Source: Labilibacter sediminis (lineage in GTDB: Bacteria > Bacteroidota > Bacteroidia > Bacteroidales > Marinilabiliaceae). From it: 64,000 nucleotides of DNA. Of this stretch, positions 42,003-52,019 are shown one piece after another (the stretch's first letter is position 1; each line of letters begins with the position of its first letter). The stretch spans positions 248,001-312,000 of the forward strand of contig NZ_VCHY01000002.1 of the NCBI RefSeq assembly GCF_005877885.1, given 5' to 3'. The position numbers were made by a program, and so were the translations under genes. The notes under the pieces were generated by a model. It was not told where the DNA came from and made no database searches. It was given only the letters and a program-made list of their open reading frames with translations.

Positions 42003-43028
42003 CTATTCCGCAACAATGTATTCCTTTTCAGGATTTATTTTACGAATACACTCATTCAATAACAGCTCCTTATTTACCGGCACCACTCCTGATTCTTCAC
42101 AAACCAATCCTCCTGCCATATTAGAAATACGAGCAATTAATTTTGGCTCTACTCCTTGTACTAAACAAAGCGCGCTAACACTGATTACAGTATCTCCTGC
42201 ACCGGAAACATCTGCAATATTTCTGATCTCTGCCGGAATAATTGATGCTGAATCCCCTCGCTGGTTAATCATTACGCCATGCTCCGAAAGGGTAATCATT
42301 AAAATATCAATATTCTGTTTTTCCTGAAATTCTATTCCTGCTGCCACCAACTCATCAGCGGCTCCTTTATTCAACTCCAGTTTACACCCTTCGTTAAACT
42401 CCTTAAAATTGGGCTTAAAAAAAGTTACACCTTTATAATCGTTGTAGTTTCTTTTTTTAGGATCAACCAAAGTTGGAATACCACTTTCATTGGCCACCTT
42501 CACCACCTTATCAATTACCGATGGCGTAATCACCCCTTTGTCATAATCTTCGAATATGATGGCATCAATACGGTGAGTTTCCAACACATAATTTAACTTG
42601 GCAATCAACTTATCTTCTGAATCTTGCGCAATAGGACTGCAAACTTCTTCATCGACACGAAGTAAATGTTGATGCTGACTAATCACCCTGGTTTTAACTG
42701 TTGTCATACGATGATGACATGTCACAATGCCTTCAGAACTTAACTCCTGTTTTTTTAATAATTCAAAAAAATCGTGGCTTCTAAGATCGTCGCCAATTAC
42801 CGAACACAAGATCGGATTAGCCCCCAAGGCCTGAATATTTAATGCAACATTGGCCGCACCACCCAGGCGATTCTCTCTACCAACCCCTGTAAGCACAGGA
42901 ACAGGAGCTTCCGGAGATATTCTATTCACGTCTCCCCACAGGTAGGAGTCGATCATTACATCTCCAAGAATTAGTATATTTTTATTATTGAAAGACTCAA
43001 AAAGTTGTGTAAAATAATTTTGGGGCAT
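42003..43028 (-). CDS. PfkB-family sugar kinase, heptose-7-phosphate kinase-like
   Basis: 341 residues, ribokinase fold. ILILGDVMIDSYLWGDVNRI, PEAPVPVL and NRLGGAANVALNIQALGA are the signatures of the HldE/RfaE N-terminal kinase domain. The active-site GAGDT (VSGAGDTVISV) lies near the C-terminus. No nucleotidyltransferase domain is attached, so it corresponds to the separate HldA form. It would phosphorylate D-glycero-D-manno-heptose 7-phosphate at C1 for lipopolysaccharide or glycan heptose. Other family members accept different sugars, so substrate confidence is moderate. No other heptose genes are visible nearby. Confidence 0.82.
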   Translation of the reverse strand: MPQNYFTQLFESFNNKNILILGDVMIDSYLWGDVNRISPEAPVPVLTGVGRENRLGGAANVALNIQALGANPILCSVIGDDLRSHDFFELLKKQELSSEGIVTCHHRMTTVKTRVISQHQHLLRVDEEVCSPIAQDSEDKLIAKLNYVLETHRIDAIIFEDYDKGVITPSVIDKVVKVANESGIPTLVDPKKRNYNDYKGVTFFKPNFKEFNEGCKLELNKGAADELVAAGIEFQEKQNIDILMITLSEHGVMINQRGDSASIIPAEIRNIADVSGAGDTVISVSALCLVQGVEPKLIARISNMAGGLVCEESGVVPVNKELLLNECIRKINPEKEYIVAE

Positions 43029-43142
43029 GCTATTAATTTTTGCACAAATATAAAATAAAATGAGGAATTGAAATAAGTGTAAAATGCAGGATCAATTTTC
43101 TCTTACGAACACTCATTAATATGTATCTCAACACATAAATCT

Positions 43143-44303
43143 TTATTTAATTACTTTAATTCCTTCTTCTTTTGGAATTCTTATCAGCTGGGCAAAAAAT
43201 AAAGAAAGTACAGCAATTCCTGCTCCGGCTACAAACGGGATACGCCAGTCAAGCATCCATAATAACCCTCCAATAACGGGTATAACTACAGCTGAAATAT
43301 GATTAATAGTAAAACCAACAGCCATAGAAGGAGCAATATCTTTAGAGTCTCCTGTTTTTTGAAAATAAGTATTAATAGCCATTGCTGCACTAAAAAAGAT
43401 GTGATCAGCAACATACAATACAGCCACTACAATTTTATTTTCGATAAAAGCGTATGACAAAAAGATGACAATTAAGAAAATATATTCAACCGATAACATT
43501 TTTCGCTCACCATATTTATTGATAGCCTTAGCAATTAATGGCGCAACAAAATAGGTAATTATATTATTAGCGATAAATAACATGGCAACTCCTTCTACTT
43601 TAAACTGATATTTCTCTACCAGCATAAACACAGCAAACACCACAAATATTTGCCTGCGCGCACCTCCCAAAAAGTTTAAAGTATAAAACAGCCAATACTT
43701 ACGTTTTAATACCATCTTTTTATGCTGGGCGGCAACTTCCTTTTTTATGGGGTTACGAGTCAGCGCAATGGTTCCGGCAACCATTACCAATATTCCAAAA
43801 ACTACAAACAAGTGAGAAAGCTCAAAATACTTTGATACCGCCCAAATAATAGCACCTACACATATATTGGTAAGTGCACCATAACTTTTTATACTACCTA
43901 TAACTACCGGAGCTTGCTTTCTATTGAAGTGTTGTAGTGTGAGACTTTGATTTACTGTTTCGAAATAGTGAAAACCAAGCGACATCAGCAGGGTAGAAAA
44001 CACCAAACCCCAAAACGAAGGAACCAAACCTGTTGCAACGACACCCATACCCATTACCAATATTGAGATAGCTCCCAAACGATGCTCCTTTACAATCAGC
44101 AACAAATACACTACCAACAAAGCTAAGAAACCCGGAATTTCTCTTACAGATTGTATTACTCCAACCTGAAAACCATTAATCCCAATTTCATCCACACCGT
44201 AATTATTAAACAAGGTCCGCCAGGCTTGAAAACCAGCCGTCATTGCAATGGTGAGCAATAACAGGTAAGCATACATTGGATTCTTCCTAATTTCTTTAAG
44301 CAT
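43143..44303 (-). CDS. MFS transporter
   Basis: 386 residues with twelve predicted membrane helices. The MFS loop features are weak but present: a charged loop after helix 2 (KEHRLGAISILVMG), a central basic loop (NPIKKEVAAQHKKMVLKRKY) and KYGERKMLSVEYIFL between helices 8 and 9. Major facilitator carriers move small solutes. No substrate-specific motif is recognised and the neighbours give no hint. It lies upstream of the kinase gene on the same strand with a 114-base gap, probably transcribed separately. Confidence 0.85.
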   Translation of the reverse strand: MLKEIRKNPMYAYLLLLTIAMTAGFQAWRTLFNNYGVDEIGINGFQVGVIQSVREIPGFLALLVVYLLLIVKEHRLGAISILVMGMGVVATGLVPSFWGLVFSTLLMSLGFHYFETVNQSLTLQHFNRKQAPVVIGSIKSYGALTNICVGAIIWAVSKYFELSHLFVVFGILVMVAGTIALTRNPIKKEVAAQHKKMVLKRKYWLFYTLNFLGGARRQIFVVFAVFMLVEKYQFKVEGVAMLFIANNIITYFVAPLIAKAINKYGERKMLSVEYIFLIVIFLSYAFIENKIVVAVLYVADHIFFSAAMAINTYFQKTGDSKDIAPSMAVGFTINHISAVVIPVIGGLLWMLDWRIPFVAGAGIAVLSLFFAQLIRIPKEEGIKVIK

Positions 44304-44668
44304 ACAATCTTTTCAAATTAAATTTCATAATATATACGCAATAGCCTTTATCACGATGACTCTTTAAAACAGCACAAATCTATCATCAAATTATAACATA
44401 TAAGGTCACCTATTAAAATTTTCTTCATCTACTGATAGATTAATTTTTCGTTAATTTTTAATGGAATATTAAAACAATCACAATTGCATAAATATACATT
44501 AGCCTATGCATATAATATTGCACAGAAAAATAACCTCCCAAAGCAAAGTCACCCTAACCAACTATTAATCAAGCCATTTTGAAAACCCACACACACTAAT
44601 TAAATATGACATTTATCATGGTTTAAACTTAAGATTTGTAATCTTTTAACGTATATTAAAATACCGAT
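44304..44668. other. Divergent spacer between MFS and gltB genes
   Basis: 365 AT-rich bases without an open frame or clear hairpin. The minus-strand word CAAATCTA near 44376 could be a -7 box (TAGATTTG) for the MFS gene, but no matching -33 box is seen. Confidence 0.4.
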
Positions 44669-44700
44669 CTTGGAAAATATAATTAAAAACGCTACTTTTG
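44669..44700 (+). promoter_or_regulatory. gltB promoter
   Basis: TTG (44670-44672), a 20-base spacer and TACTTTTG (44693-44700) match the Bacteroidota housekeeping promoter exactly. The start would lie near 44707, giving a leader of about 160 bases before the gltB ATG. The leader contains a short imperfect hairpin around ACCGCTTCGCTTGGTGAAAC (44810-44830). Confidence 0.65.
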
Positions 44701-44869
44701 CTTCCGTTTTCAAAGTAAATAAGTATAAAAATTTATAATTATCATTTTTATACCCGATGTTTATTTATGGTTTGATAGACATTTAAAATGGTAATGGGTT
44801 TGTGAGATAGACCGCTTCGCTTGGTGAAACGGATTTTCAGTAGTATTCCTTCTTTATTAATTTATATAT

Positions 44870-47800
44870 ATGATGCATAATAGATATCCTAAGGCAATAG
44901 GATTGTATGATCCTGCCAACGAGCATGAGAACTGTGGTATTGGATTTGTTGCTAATATTAAAGGTAAAGCATCGCACGATATCGTGCAGCGTGGACTAGA
45001 AGTATTATTCAACATGACCCATAGGGGTGCAGAAAGCTCTGACAATAAGTCGGGTGATGGTGCTGGTATATTCCTACAAGTACCGGATGAATTTTGTCGT
45101 TCGTTAGGTTTTGAATTACCTGAAGCCGGAAAATATGGTACCGGTTTGGTCTTTTTACCCGAAGAAGATAGAGAAGCTCTTCTTTGTCAGGATGAGTTAA
45201 ACAAAAACTTAGTAGAAGAGGGGCTTGAATTAATTGGCTACAGAGATGTACCGGTTGACAGCAGCGTGATTGGTGAGATCGCCAAGCGTACAGAGCCACG
45301 TATTCGTCAGATATTAGTAAAAGGTAATTACGAGCAAGATAAATTAGAGCGTAAGTTATTTATTGCACGGAAAGTTACTGAAAGAAACTTAAGAAACTCT
45401 GATCTTGAAGCTAAGGATGCTTTTTACATTCCTAGTTTATCGAGCAAAGTAATGATATATAAGGGTATGTTAACTCCTGCACAAGTAGGCGAATACTTCC
45501 TTGATTTACAAAACCCTATATTTAAGAGTGCTATTGCATTAGCACACTCTCGCTTTAGTACAAACACTTTCCCACGTTGGGATCTGGCTCAGCCTTTCCG
45601 TATTATGGCGCACAATGGTGAAATTAACACCATTAAAGGAAACCGTTTATGGATGCAGGCTCGTGAGTCTTTATTAAAGTCGGACCTATTTGGTGATGAC
45701 TTAGATAAATTATTCCCTGTAGTTGCTCCGGACATGAGTGACTCGGCATCTTTAGATAACGTACTTGAGTTCTTAGTACTAACAGGTCGTTCTCTTCCTC
45801 AGGCATTAAGTATGCTTATTCCTGAATCTTGGAATGATAAGAACCCTATTCCAAAAAGTTTAAAAGCTTATTACGAATATCACTCTACAATTATGGAGCC
45901 TTGGGATGGTCCTGCTTCAATTGTATTCTCTGATGGTCGTTATATTGGTGGTACTTTAGATAGAAACGGTTTACGTCCTTCGCGTTATGTGATTACTAAA
46001 AATGACATGATTGTGATGGGATCGGAAGTAGGTGTGCAAACATTCCCTGCTGAAGAGATCAAAGAAAAAGGTCGTTTAAAGCCAGGTAAATTATTATTAG
46101 TTGATACCAAGTTAGGAATTATTATTCCTGATGAAGAAATAAAAGAAGAGCTTGCTCACAAACATCCTTTCGAAAACTGGTTGAAAGAAAATCGTATTCG
46201 TTTGAAGGATATTGAAGTGAAGCAACGCGTGAAGTCTTCTATTGATGGGTTCGATACTTATTTAAAAGCATTCGGATACTCACGTGAAGATGTTAAATCA
46301 TTGATTGGTCCTATGGCACAAGCCGGAATGGAACCAACAACATCAATGGGTAACGATACGCCAATTGCGGCAATGTCTGAAAAACCACAGCGTTTATTCA
46401 ACTATTTCCGTCAGTTATTTGCTCAGGTTACTAACCCTCCTATCGATCCTATTCGTGAAGGATTAGTAATGGCATTAACAAATTACATTGGTTCTGCTTC
46501 GAAAAACATTCTTGAATATAGCCCGGAGCACTGTCGCTTAATTAAGTTTGAGAGCCCGTTGGTGACCAATACCGACTTAGGTAAAATTAAAGATTATCAT
46601 CGCGAGGAGTTTACTCACGTTACTATCCCAATGCTTTACAAAGCCTCTGAAGGCGGTGCAGGCATGGAAAAAGTAATTGAGGAGATGTGTGCTGCTGCTG
46701 AAAAAGCTGTTGATGATAAAAACAACTTTATCATACTTTCTGACAGAAACATTAGTGCGGATCAAGCACCAGTTCCTTCTTTACTGGCAACTGCTGCTGT
46801 TCATCATCACCTGATCAAAAAGAAGAAGCGTATGCAAATTGGTCTTATCGTTGAAACCGGTGAGGCTCGTGAAGTAATGCATTTTGCTTTATTATTAGGT
46901 TATGGAGCTAGTGTTATCAACCCTTATGTAGCTTTTGCTGCTATCGACGACTTAGTGAAGAAAGGCGAGATTGACATGGAATATGGCGTTGCTCGCGAAA
47001 ACTACATTAAAGCTGTTGATAAAGGATTGATGAAGATTATGTCGAAAATGGGTATCTCTACATTACGTAGTTACCATGGAGGACAGATCTTTGAAGCTGT
47101 TGGTATTTCAGACGAATTGATTGAGAAGTATTTCACTGGTACATCATCAAAAATTGGTGGGGTAGGTTTCGAAGAAATTGCTCGCGAAACACAAATGTAT
47201 CACGAAAGTGCATACGAAGATAAAGTTGACAACGACTTTTTAGATAGTACAGGACAGTATGCTTACCGTAAGTACGGAGAAAAGCATGGATGGAACCCTG
47301 AAACTGTTGGATTATTACAGTGGTCGACCCGTAACGGTGACTATGAAAAATATAAAGAGTTTAGCAAGGCTGTACAAGCTGATAACCAAAATCCTTTATT
47401 CTTAAGAGGTTTCTTAAAACTAAAAGACAGAAAGTCAATTGATATCAGCGAGGTTGAACCTAAAGAGAATATCACTAAACGCTTTGTAACCGGAGCAATG
47501 AGTTACGGTTCTATTTCAAAAGAGGCGCATACTGCATTAGCTCTTGCCATGAACGAAGTTGGTGGTAAAAGTAATACGGGTGAAGGTGGTGAAGATGCTG
47601 AGCGTTTTAAATCTCCTGCACGTAGTTCTATTAAGCAGATTGCTTCAGGTCGTTTTGGTGTAACAAGTAACTACCTTACCAACGCTGATGAGCTTCAGAT
47701 TAAAGTAGCTCAGGGTGCTAAGCCGGGTGAAGGTGGTCAGTTACCTGGATTTAAGGTAGATAAGATTATTGCCAAGTTGAGAAACTCAACACCGGGAATT

Positions 47801-49387
47801 ACCCTTATTTCTCCTCCTCCACACCACGATATTTATTCGATTGAGGATTTAGCACAGCTTATTTACGATTTAAAATGTACTAATCCAAGTGCTCAAATTA
47901 GTGTGAAGCTTGTTTCTGAGTCGGGAGTAGGTACTATTGCTGCAGGTGTAGCTAAAGCACATGCTGATCGTATTATTATTGCAGGTACTGAAGGTGGTAC
48001 CGGAGCATCTCCAACAAGTTCTGTAAAACATGCAGGTATGCCTGTTGAGATTGGTTTAGCTGAAACACAACAAACGCTTGTAATGAACAACCTACGTGGT
48101 CGTGTGATGTTACAAACAGATGGTCAGTTAAAAACCGGTATGGATGTGGTTAAAACAGCCATTTTAGGAGCTGAAGAGTTTGGTTTTGCTACCTCTGCAC
48201 TAATCACTCTGGGATGTATCATGATGCGTAAGTGTCACTTAAATACATGTCCTGCAGGTATTGCCACACAAGATGAAAGCTTACGTAAGCGTTTTATCGG
48301 TAAATATAAATACACTGTAAACTACATGAACTTTATCGCTGAAGAGGTTCGTGAGATCTTAGCTGAGCTAGGTTTCAAATCTCTTGATGAAGTTGTAGGT
48401 CGTACAGATTTATTAGAGCAGGATTCAAATGTTGGTAACTGGAAAACTTCAGGAATCGACATGAGCAAATTATTACACTTCCCTGAAGAAGGTAAGATAT
48501 ATCCATTACACAATACCAGCGCGCAAGATCATGGTATTGATGAAATTATGGACTGGCAGTTAATTGATGAGGCACAACCTGCCTTATTAAATCAACAAAA
48601 GGTTTGGATTGCCAAAAAAATCACTAACCTTGATCGTGCCACAGGATCTACTTTATCAGGAGAAGTAAGTAAACGTTATGGTGAAGATGGTTTACCTAAA
48701 AACACCATTAACTGTAAATTCGATGGTTCAGCCGGACAAAGTTTTGGTGCTTTCCTTGCAAAGGGTATTGCATTTAAACTTGAAGGAGATGCCAATGACT
48801 ACTTAGGAAAAGGTCTTTCGGGTGGTAAAATTGTAGTTGTGCCTCCAGCTGGTTCAACCTTTAAGCCCGAAGAAAACATTATTATTGGTAACACTGTTCT
48901 TTACGGTGCAACAGAAGGTAATGTATATGTAAGAGGTGTAGCAGGTGAGCGTTTCTGTGTACGTAATTCTGGAGCTAAAGCAGTTATTGAGGGTGTAGGT
49001 GATCACTGTTGTGAGTATATGACCGGAGGTAGAGTTGTTGTGATCGGTAAAACCGGACGTAACTTTGCTGCAGGTATGAGTGGTGGTATTGCTTATGTAT
49101 TAGATGAGGAAGGTAACTTCGATTATTTCTGTAACAAAGGTTTAGTTGAATTATCTCCGGTTGAAGATGGAGCTGATGTTCAAGAATTACAGTTCTTGTT
49201 ACACAAGCACTTACTGCATACCAATAGTGAGAAAGCACAAGATATTCTTGTAAACTGGAACAAGTACTTACCTAAGTTTGTTAAGGTAATTCCTTTCGAA
49301 TACAAGAAGGTGCTACAAGAGGAGAAAGTGAAAGAGCTTGAGCGTAAGCTTCAAAACTCAGAAGACACTCCACACGTTAACGAATAA
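44870..49387 (+). CDS. gltB: Glutamate synthase large subunit
   Basis: 1505 residues, full length. The class II amidotransferase begins after a 21-residue propeptide, with Cys22 in ENCGIGFVANIKG; MTHRGAESSDNKSGDGAG and HNGEINTIKGN follow. The central domain, FMN-binding synthase domain (EVGGKSNTGEGGEDAERF, GGTGASPTSSVKHAGMP), the 3Fe-4S cysteines (CIMMRKCHLNTCPAGIATQ) and the C-terminal beta-helix GXGXG domain (GGRVVVIGKTGRNFAAGMSG) are all present. It forms two glutamates from glutamine and 2-oxoglutarate with electrons from GltD. Codons are strongly biased to CGT, GGT and TTA compared with neighbours, suggesting high expression. An exact 15-bp inverted repeat brackets the gene. Confidence 0.97.
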   Translation: MMHNRYPKAIGLYDPANEHENCGIGFVANIKGKASHDIVQRGLEVLFNMTHRGAESSDNKSGDGAGIFLQVPDEFCRSLGFELPEAGKYGTGLVFLPEEDREALLCQDELNKNLVEEGLELIGYRDVPVDSSVIGEIAKRTEPRIRQILVKGNYEQDKLERKLFIARKVTERNLRNSDLEAKDAFYIPSLSSKVMIYKGMLTPAQVGEYFLDLQNPIFKSAIALAHSRFSTNTFPRWDLAQPFRIMAHNGEINTIKGNRLWMQARESLLKSDLFGDDLDKLFPVVAPDMSDSASLDNVLEFLVLTGRSLPQALSMLIPESWNDKNPIPKSLKAYYEYHSTIMEPWDGPASIVFSDGRYIGGTLDRNGLRPSRYVITKNDMIVMGSEVGVQTFPAEEIKEKGRLKPGKLLLVDTKLGIIIPDEEIKEELAHKHPFENWLKENRIRLKDIEVKQRVKSSIDGFDTYLKAFGYSREDVKSLIGPMAQAGMEPTTSMGNDTPIAAMSEKPQRLFNYFRQLFAQVTNPPIDPIREGLVMALTNYIGSASKNILEYSPEHCRLIKFESPLVTNTDLGKIKDYHREEFTHVTIPMLYKASEGGAGMEKVIEEMCAAAEKAVDDKNNFIILSDRNISADQAPVPSLLATAAVHHHLIKKKKRMQIGLIVETGEAREVMHFALLLGYGASVINPYVAFAAIDDLVKKGEIDMEYGVARENYIKAVDKGLMKIMSKMGISTLRSYHGGQIFEAVGISDELIEKYFTGTSSKIGGVGFEEIARETQMYHESAYEDKVDNDFLDSTGQYAYRKYGEKHGWNPETVGLLQWSTRNGDYEKYKEFSKAVQADNQNPLFLRGFLKLKDRKSIDISEVEPKENITKRFVTGAMSYGSISKEAHTALALAMNEVGGKSNTGEGGEDAERFKSPARSSIKQIASGRFGVTSNYLTNADELQIKVAQGAKPGEGGQLPGFKVDKIIAKLRNSTPGITLISPPPHHDIYSIEDLAQLIYDLKCTNPSAQISVKLVSESGVGTIAAGVAKAHADRIIIAGTEGGTGASPTSSVKHAGMPVEIGLAETQQTLVMNNLRGRVMLQTDGQLKTGMDVVKTAILGAEEFGFATSALITLGCIMMRKCHLNTCPAGIATQDESLRKRFIGKYKYTVNYMNFIAEEVREILAELGFKSLDEVVGRTDLLEQDSNVGNWKTSGIDMSKLLHFPEEGKIYPLHNTSAQDHGIDEIMDWQLIDEAQPALLNQQKVWIAKKITNLDRATGSTLSGEVSKRYGEDGLPKNTINCKFDGSAGQSFGAFLAKGIAFKLEGDANDYLGKGLSGGKIVVVPPAGSTFKPEENIIIGNTVLYGATEGNVYVRGVAGERFCVRNSGAKAVIEGVGDHCCEYMTGGRVVVIGKTGRNFAAGMSGGIAYVLDEEGNFDYFCNKGLVELSPVEDGADVQELQFLLHKHLLHTNSEKAQDILVNWNKYLPKFVKVIPFEYKKVLQEEKVKELERKLQNSEDTPHVNE

Positions 49388-49419
49388 TTATAAATAGTCT
49401 TTTAATAAAGAAGGAAGCT

Positions 49420-49455
49420 CTAAGTAAGTCGGTACCGATGGGTATCGACCCTTAG
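49420..49455 (+). other. Intercistronic hairpin between gltB and gltD
   Basis: GTCGGTACC (49428-49436) pairs with GGTATCGAC (49441-49449), with one G-U pair, closed further out by CTAAG/CTTAG. No T run follows, so it is not a terminator. It may stabilise or set differential expression of the two messages. Confidence 0.6.
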
Positions 49456-49480
49456 ACATTCTTTAAAAAAATATAAAATT

Positions 49481-50902
49481 ATGGGTAATCCTAAAGGTTT
49501 CATGGAGGTTGGTCGCAAAGAGAGCGGCTACCGTCCGATTAGTGAGCGAGTAGATGATTACGGTGAAGTAGAACAAACCCTGAATCAGGAAGATCGAATA
49601 CTACAGGCATCCAGATGTATGGATTGTGGTATCCCTTTTTGTCACTGGGCTTGTCCTGTTGGTAGTAAAATTCCTGAATGGCAAGATGCCGTATATAAAG
49701 GAGACTGGAAATTAGCAAGTGATATACTTCATTCTACAAACAGTTTCCCTGAGTTTACAGGACGTATCTGTCCTAACCCATGTGAAAAATCGTGTGTATT
49801 AGCTATTCATGACGAAGCTGTAACTATTCGTGAGAATGAAGCTTCTATTGTAGAAAAAGCTTTTGCCGAAGGTTATATTGTACCACGCATACCTAAAAAA
49901 CGTACAGGTAAAAAAGTAGCTGTTATTGGTTCTGGTCCTGCCGGACTTTCAACTGCAGACAGGTTAAATCAAATGGGTCATGAAGTAACCGTATTTGAAA
50001 AAGACGAAGCTGTAGGCGGATTGTTACGTTTCGGTATTCCGGATTTCAAATTAAATAAAAAGGTGATCGATCGTCGTATCGAAATCTTTGAGCAGGAAGG
50101 CATCAAATTTAAAACAAACCAATATGTAGGTTTCGATGTTAAAGGAGAAGCTATTCTTAAAGATTTTGACGCTGTAGTATTGGCCATTGGAGCTATGGTA
50201 CCTCGCGATTTACCTGTTGAAGGCCGTGACTTAAAAGGTGTTCATTTCGCTATGGATTTCTTAACGCAGCAAAACAGAGTAAACAGAGGCGCTAAGATTA
50301 CGAATAAAGACCGCATTGAAGCCAAAGGCAAAAATGTATTGGTAATTGGTGGTGGTGATACCGGATCTGACTGTGTAGGTACTTCAAACCGTCAGGGTGC
50401 CAATAGTGTAACTCAAATTGAGATTTTACCTAAGCCTCCAAAAGAAAGAGCTGAAGGTAATCCTTGGCCTTACTGGCCTACTACGCTTAAAACATCATCT
50501 TCTCACCAAGAAGGTTGTGAGCGCAAGTGGAGCATGTCTACCAAGCGTTTTATTGGTTCAAACGGATCATTAGAGCAAGTGGAGCTTGTTGAAGTGGAGT
50601 GGACCAAAGACGATAATGGTACATGGAAAATGAACGAAGTTGAAGGCACGGCTAAAATAGTTGACGTAGACTTAGTGTTCTTATCTATGGGATTTGTTCA
50701 TGCTGTACACAAAGGGTTGGTTGAAGAACTAGGTGTTGAGACTGATCAAAGAGGTAACTTAAAAGTTGATACTAAATATCAAACTACTGTTGATAAAGTA
50801 TTTGCTGCAGGTGACTCGCATAATGGTGCCAGTTTAGTTGTAACAGCTATTCAAAAAGGTAAAGAAGCTGCTGTAAACGTAGATAAATTTCTTTCTAAAT
50901 AA
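49481..50902 (+). CDS. gltD: Glutamate synthase small subunit
   Basis: 473 residues. The N-terminal 4Fe-4S region has CMDCGIPFCHWACPVGSKIP and CPNPCEKSCVL. The FAD-binding motif is VIGSGPAGLSTADRLNQMG, the NADPH-binding motif is VIGGGDTGSDCVG, and the FAD C-terminal motif is VFAAGDSHNG. It supplies electrons from NADPH (the usual donor) to GltB. It lies 93 bases after gltB and shares its codon bias. A strong terminator follows. Confidence 0.96.
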   Translation: MGNPKGFMEVGRKESGYRPISERVDDYGEVEQTLNQEDRILQASRCMDCGIPFCHWACPVGSKIPEWQDAVYKGDWKLASDILHSTNSFPEFTGRICPNPCEKSCVLAIHDEAVTIRENEASIVEKAFAEGYIVPRIPKKRTGKKVAVIGSGPAGLSTADRLNQMGHEVTVFEKDEAVGGLLRFGIPDFKLNKKVIDRRIEIFEQEGIKFKTNQYVGFDVKGEAILKDFDAVVLAIGAMVPRDLPVEGRDLKGVHFAMDFLTQQNRVNRGAKITNKDRIEAKGKNVLVIGGGDTGSDCVGTSNRQGANSVTQIEILPKPPKERAEGNPWPYWPTTLKTSSSHQEGCERKWSMSTKRFIGSNGSLEQVELVEVEWTKDDNGTWKMNEVEGTAKIVDVDLVFLSMGFVHAVHKGLVEELGVETDQRGNLKVDTKYQTTVDKVFAAGDSHNGASLVVTAIQKGKEAAVNVDKFLSK

Positions 50903-50925
50903 TTAAAGAAAGATTCACAATATTT

Positions 50926-50957
50926 AAAAAGGGAGGCTGTTTAGTCTCCCTTTTTTT
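50926..50957 (+). terminator. gltBD terminator
   Basis: AAAGGGAG (50928-50935) pairs with CTCCCTTT (50946-50953), followed by a T run. Confidence 0.88.
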
Positions 50958-50973
50958 GTGCCAAGTTTATAAC

Positions 50974-51002
50974 CTTTTCCAAAGTTTAAAACTTTGGAAA
51001 AG
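50974..51002. repeat. Perfect 14-bp palindrome, family copy 1
   Basis: CTTTTCCAAAGTTT, one A, AAACTTTGGAAAAG. A near-identical palindrome lies at 55979-56007. Both sit beside other hairpin repeats in gene-free DNA. Confidence 0.8.
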
Positions 51003-51028
51003 ATACCCACAAGCATTAAAGGATTACG

Positions 51029-51106
51029 TGTGCCACTCCAACAGGAGTCGTATATTTATAGAATAACCTACATCTATAAACCTGCAAAACCTACGGGAGT
51101 CGAATA
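51029..51106. repeat. REP-like element with GGAGTC tips, copy A
   Basis: ACTCCAACAGGAGT forms a tip. GTATATTTATAG then pairs partly with CTATAAAC, and ACGGGAGTCGAATA ends the unit. It shares the words GGAGTCGTAT and TATAGAATAA with copy B at 52582-52657, in the same orientation. This type of sequence (ACTCC-GGAGT with TATAGAATA) is, to my memory, dispersed in Bacteroidota genomes. Confidence 0.7.
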
Positions 51107-51212
51107 CCTTATTATACTTCCTACCATTCCTTTTTATCACTAACCTTCTCATCCACGCCTGAACTACATTAAAAAATTATATTTTTACACATATTACCAA
51201 ACCACAACAAAC

Positions 51213-52019
51213 ATGAAACAATTCCCAGAAATAGATAAGTTCGATGATGATGAACTCATAATCATTGTTTGTAGAGAAAGAAAATATTGGCAGCAAGATG
51301 CCATTATCTATGCAGAAAAACGTTTACGTAAAAACGGCATTACTGCTGAATATGCCAAGCGTAGACTGATTGAATTAGAAAAACAAGAAGAACAGTTATG
51401 GGAAAAGGAAATTAAAGATAGAAAAACAACGGGTTACGATTTACTTGAGTTAATATTCATGACTATCTCTTGGCCAAAACACATTTTATATGACTGGTAT
51501 TTAGAAAAAGAAGGATACCTAAAAAAGAAAAAACAAAGGCGTTTTACCATTGGAGCCGGCATATTATTGTATTGCATATTTATATTACATGCTGATTTAT
51601 CATACGATAAAAAAGAACAAAATAGAATTGAAGAAATTAACAACTTTGCAGTACAAGACAGCATAGCAATATCTAAGGTTAACTGGTCAGGTTTATACTC
51701 CTTTGTCGATTCCTCAACCTTAAATAAAAACAAAGTCATTTGGCAACTGGAACTAAATAAAAAAAACGGAAAGCATAAAGGAATACTAAAGCTAAATAAC
51801 GATGAAGTAAAATGTACGGGAATACTACACAATAACCTTATTGAATTTTACCCGGACACTACCTTTACTTTTATAGATGGTAGAAAGATCTCATATTACG
51901 ACAAGCTATTTAGTTTTGATAGAGATAGTTTAAACACATATACCTTATGGGGAAAATTAGGTCCAATCTATCACAAAAAGAAAAACATTCACGAACACTT
52001 TATAAAAAAGCAACTATGA
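51213..52019 (+). CDS. Hypothetical membrane protein
   Basis: 268 residues, no recognised family. The N-terminal 110 residues are soluble, charged and helical (DDDELIIIVCRERKYWQQD, AEKRLRKNGITAEYAKRRLI). One membrane helix (about 113-130, FTIGAGILLYCIFILHADL) follows. The C-terminal half is strand-rich, including VIWQLELNKKNGKHKGILKL, and resembles lipocalin-like small barrels. Its stop overlaps the next gene's ATG (ATGA), so the two are translationally coupled. Both genes are bracketed by REP-like copies A and B. Confidence 0.7.
   Translation: MKQFPEIDKFDDDELIIIVCRERKYWQQDAIIYAEKRLRKNGITAEYAKRRLIELEKQEEQLWEKEIKDRKTTGYDLLELIFMTISWPKHILYDWYLEKEGYLKKKKQRRFTIGAGILLYCIFILHADLSYDKKEQNRIEEINNFAVQDSIAISKVNWSGLYSFVDSSTLNKNKVIWQLELNKKNGKHKGILKLNNDEVKCTGILHNNLIEFYPDTTFTFIDGRKISYYDKLFSFDRDSLNTYTLWGKLGPIYHKKKNIHEHFIKKQL

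Noticed and set aside
51947-52015. N-terminal extension of the DcrB/PsbP-like gene
   Set aside because: It would put a signal peptide in the middle of the protein; the ATGA overlap start is better.
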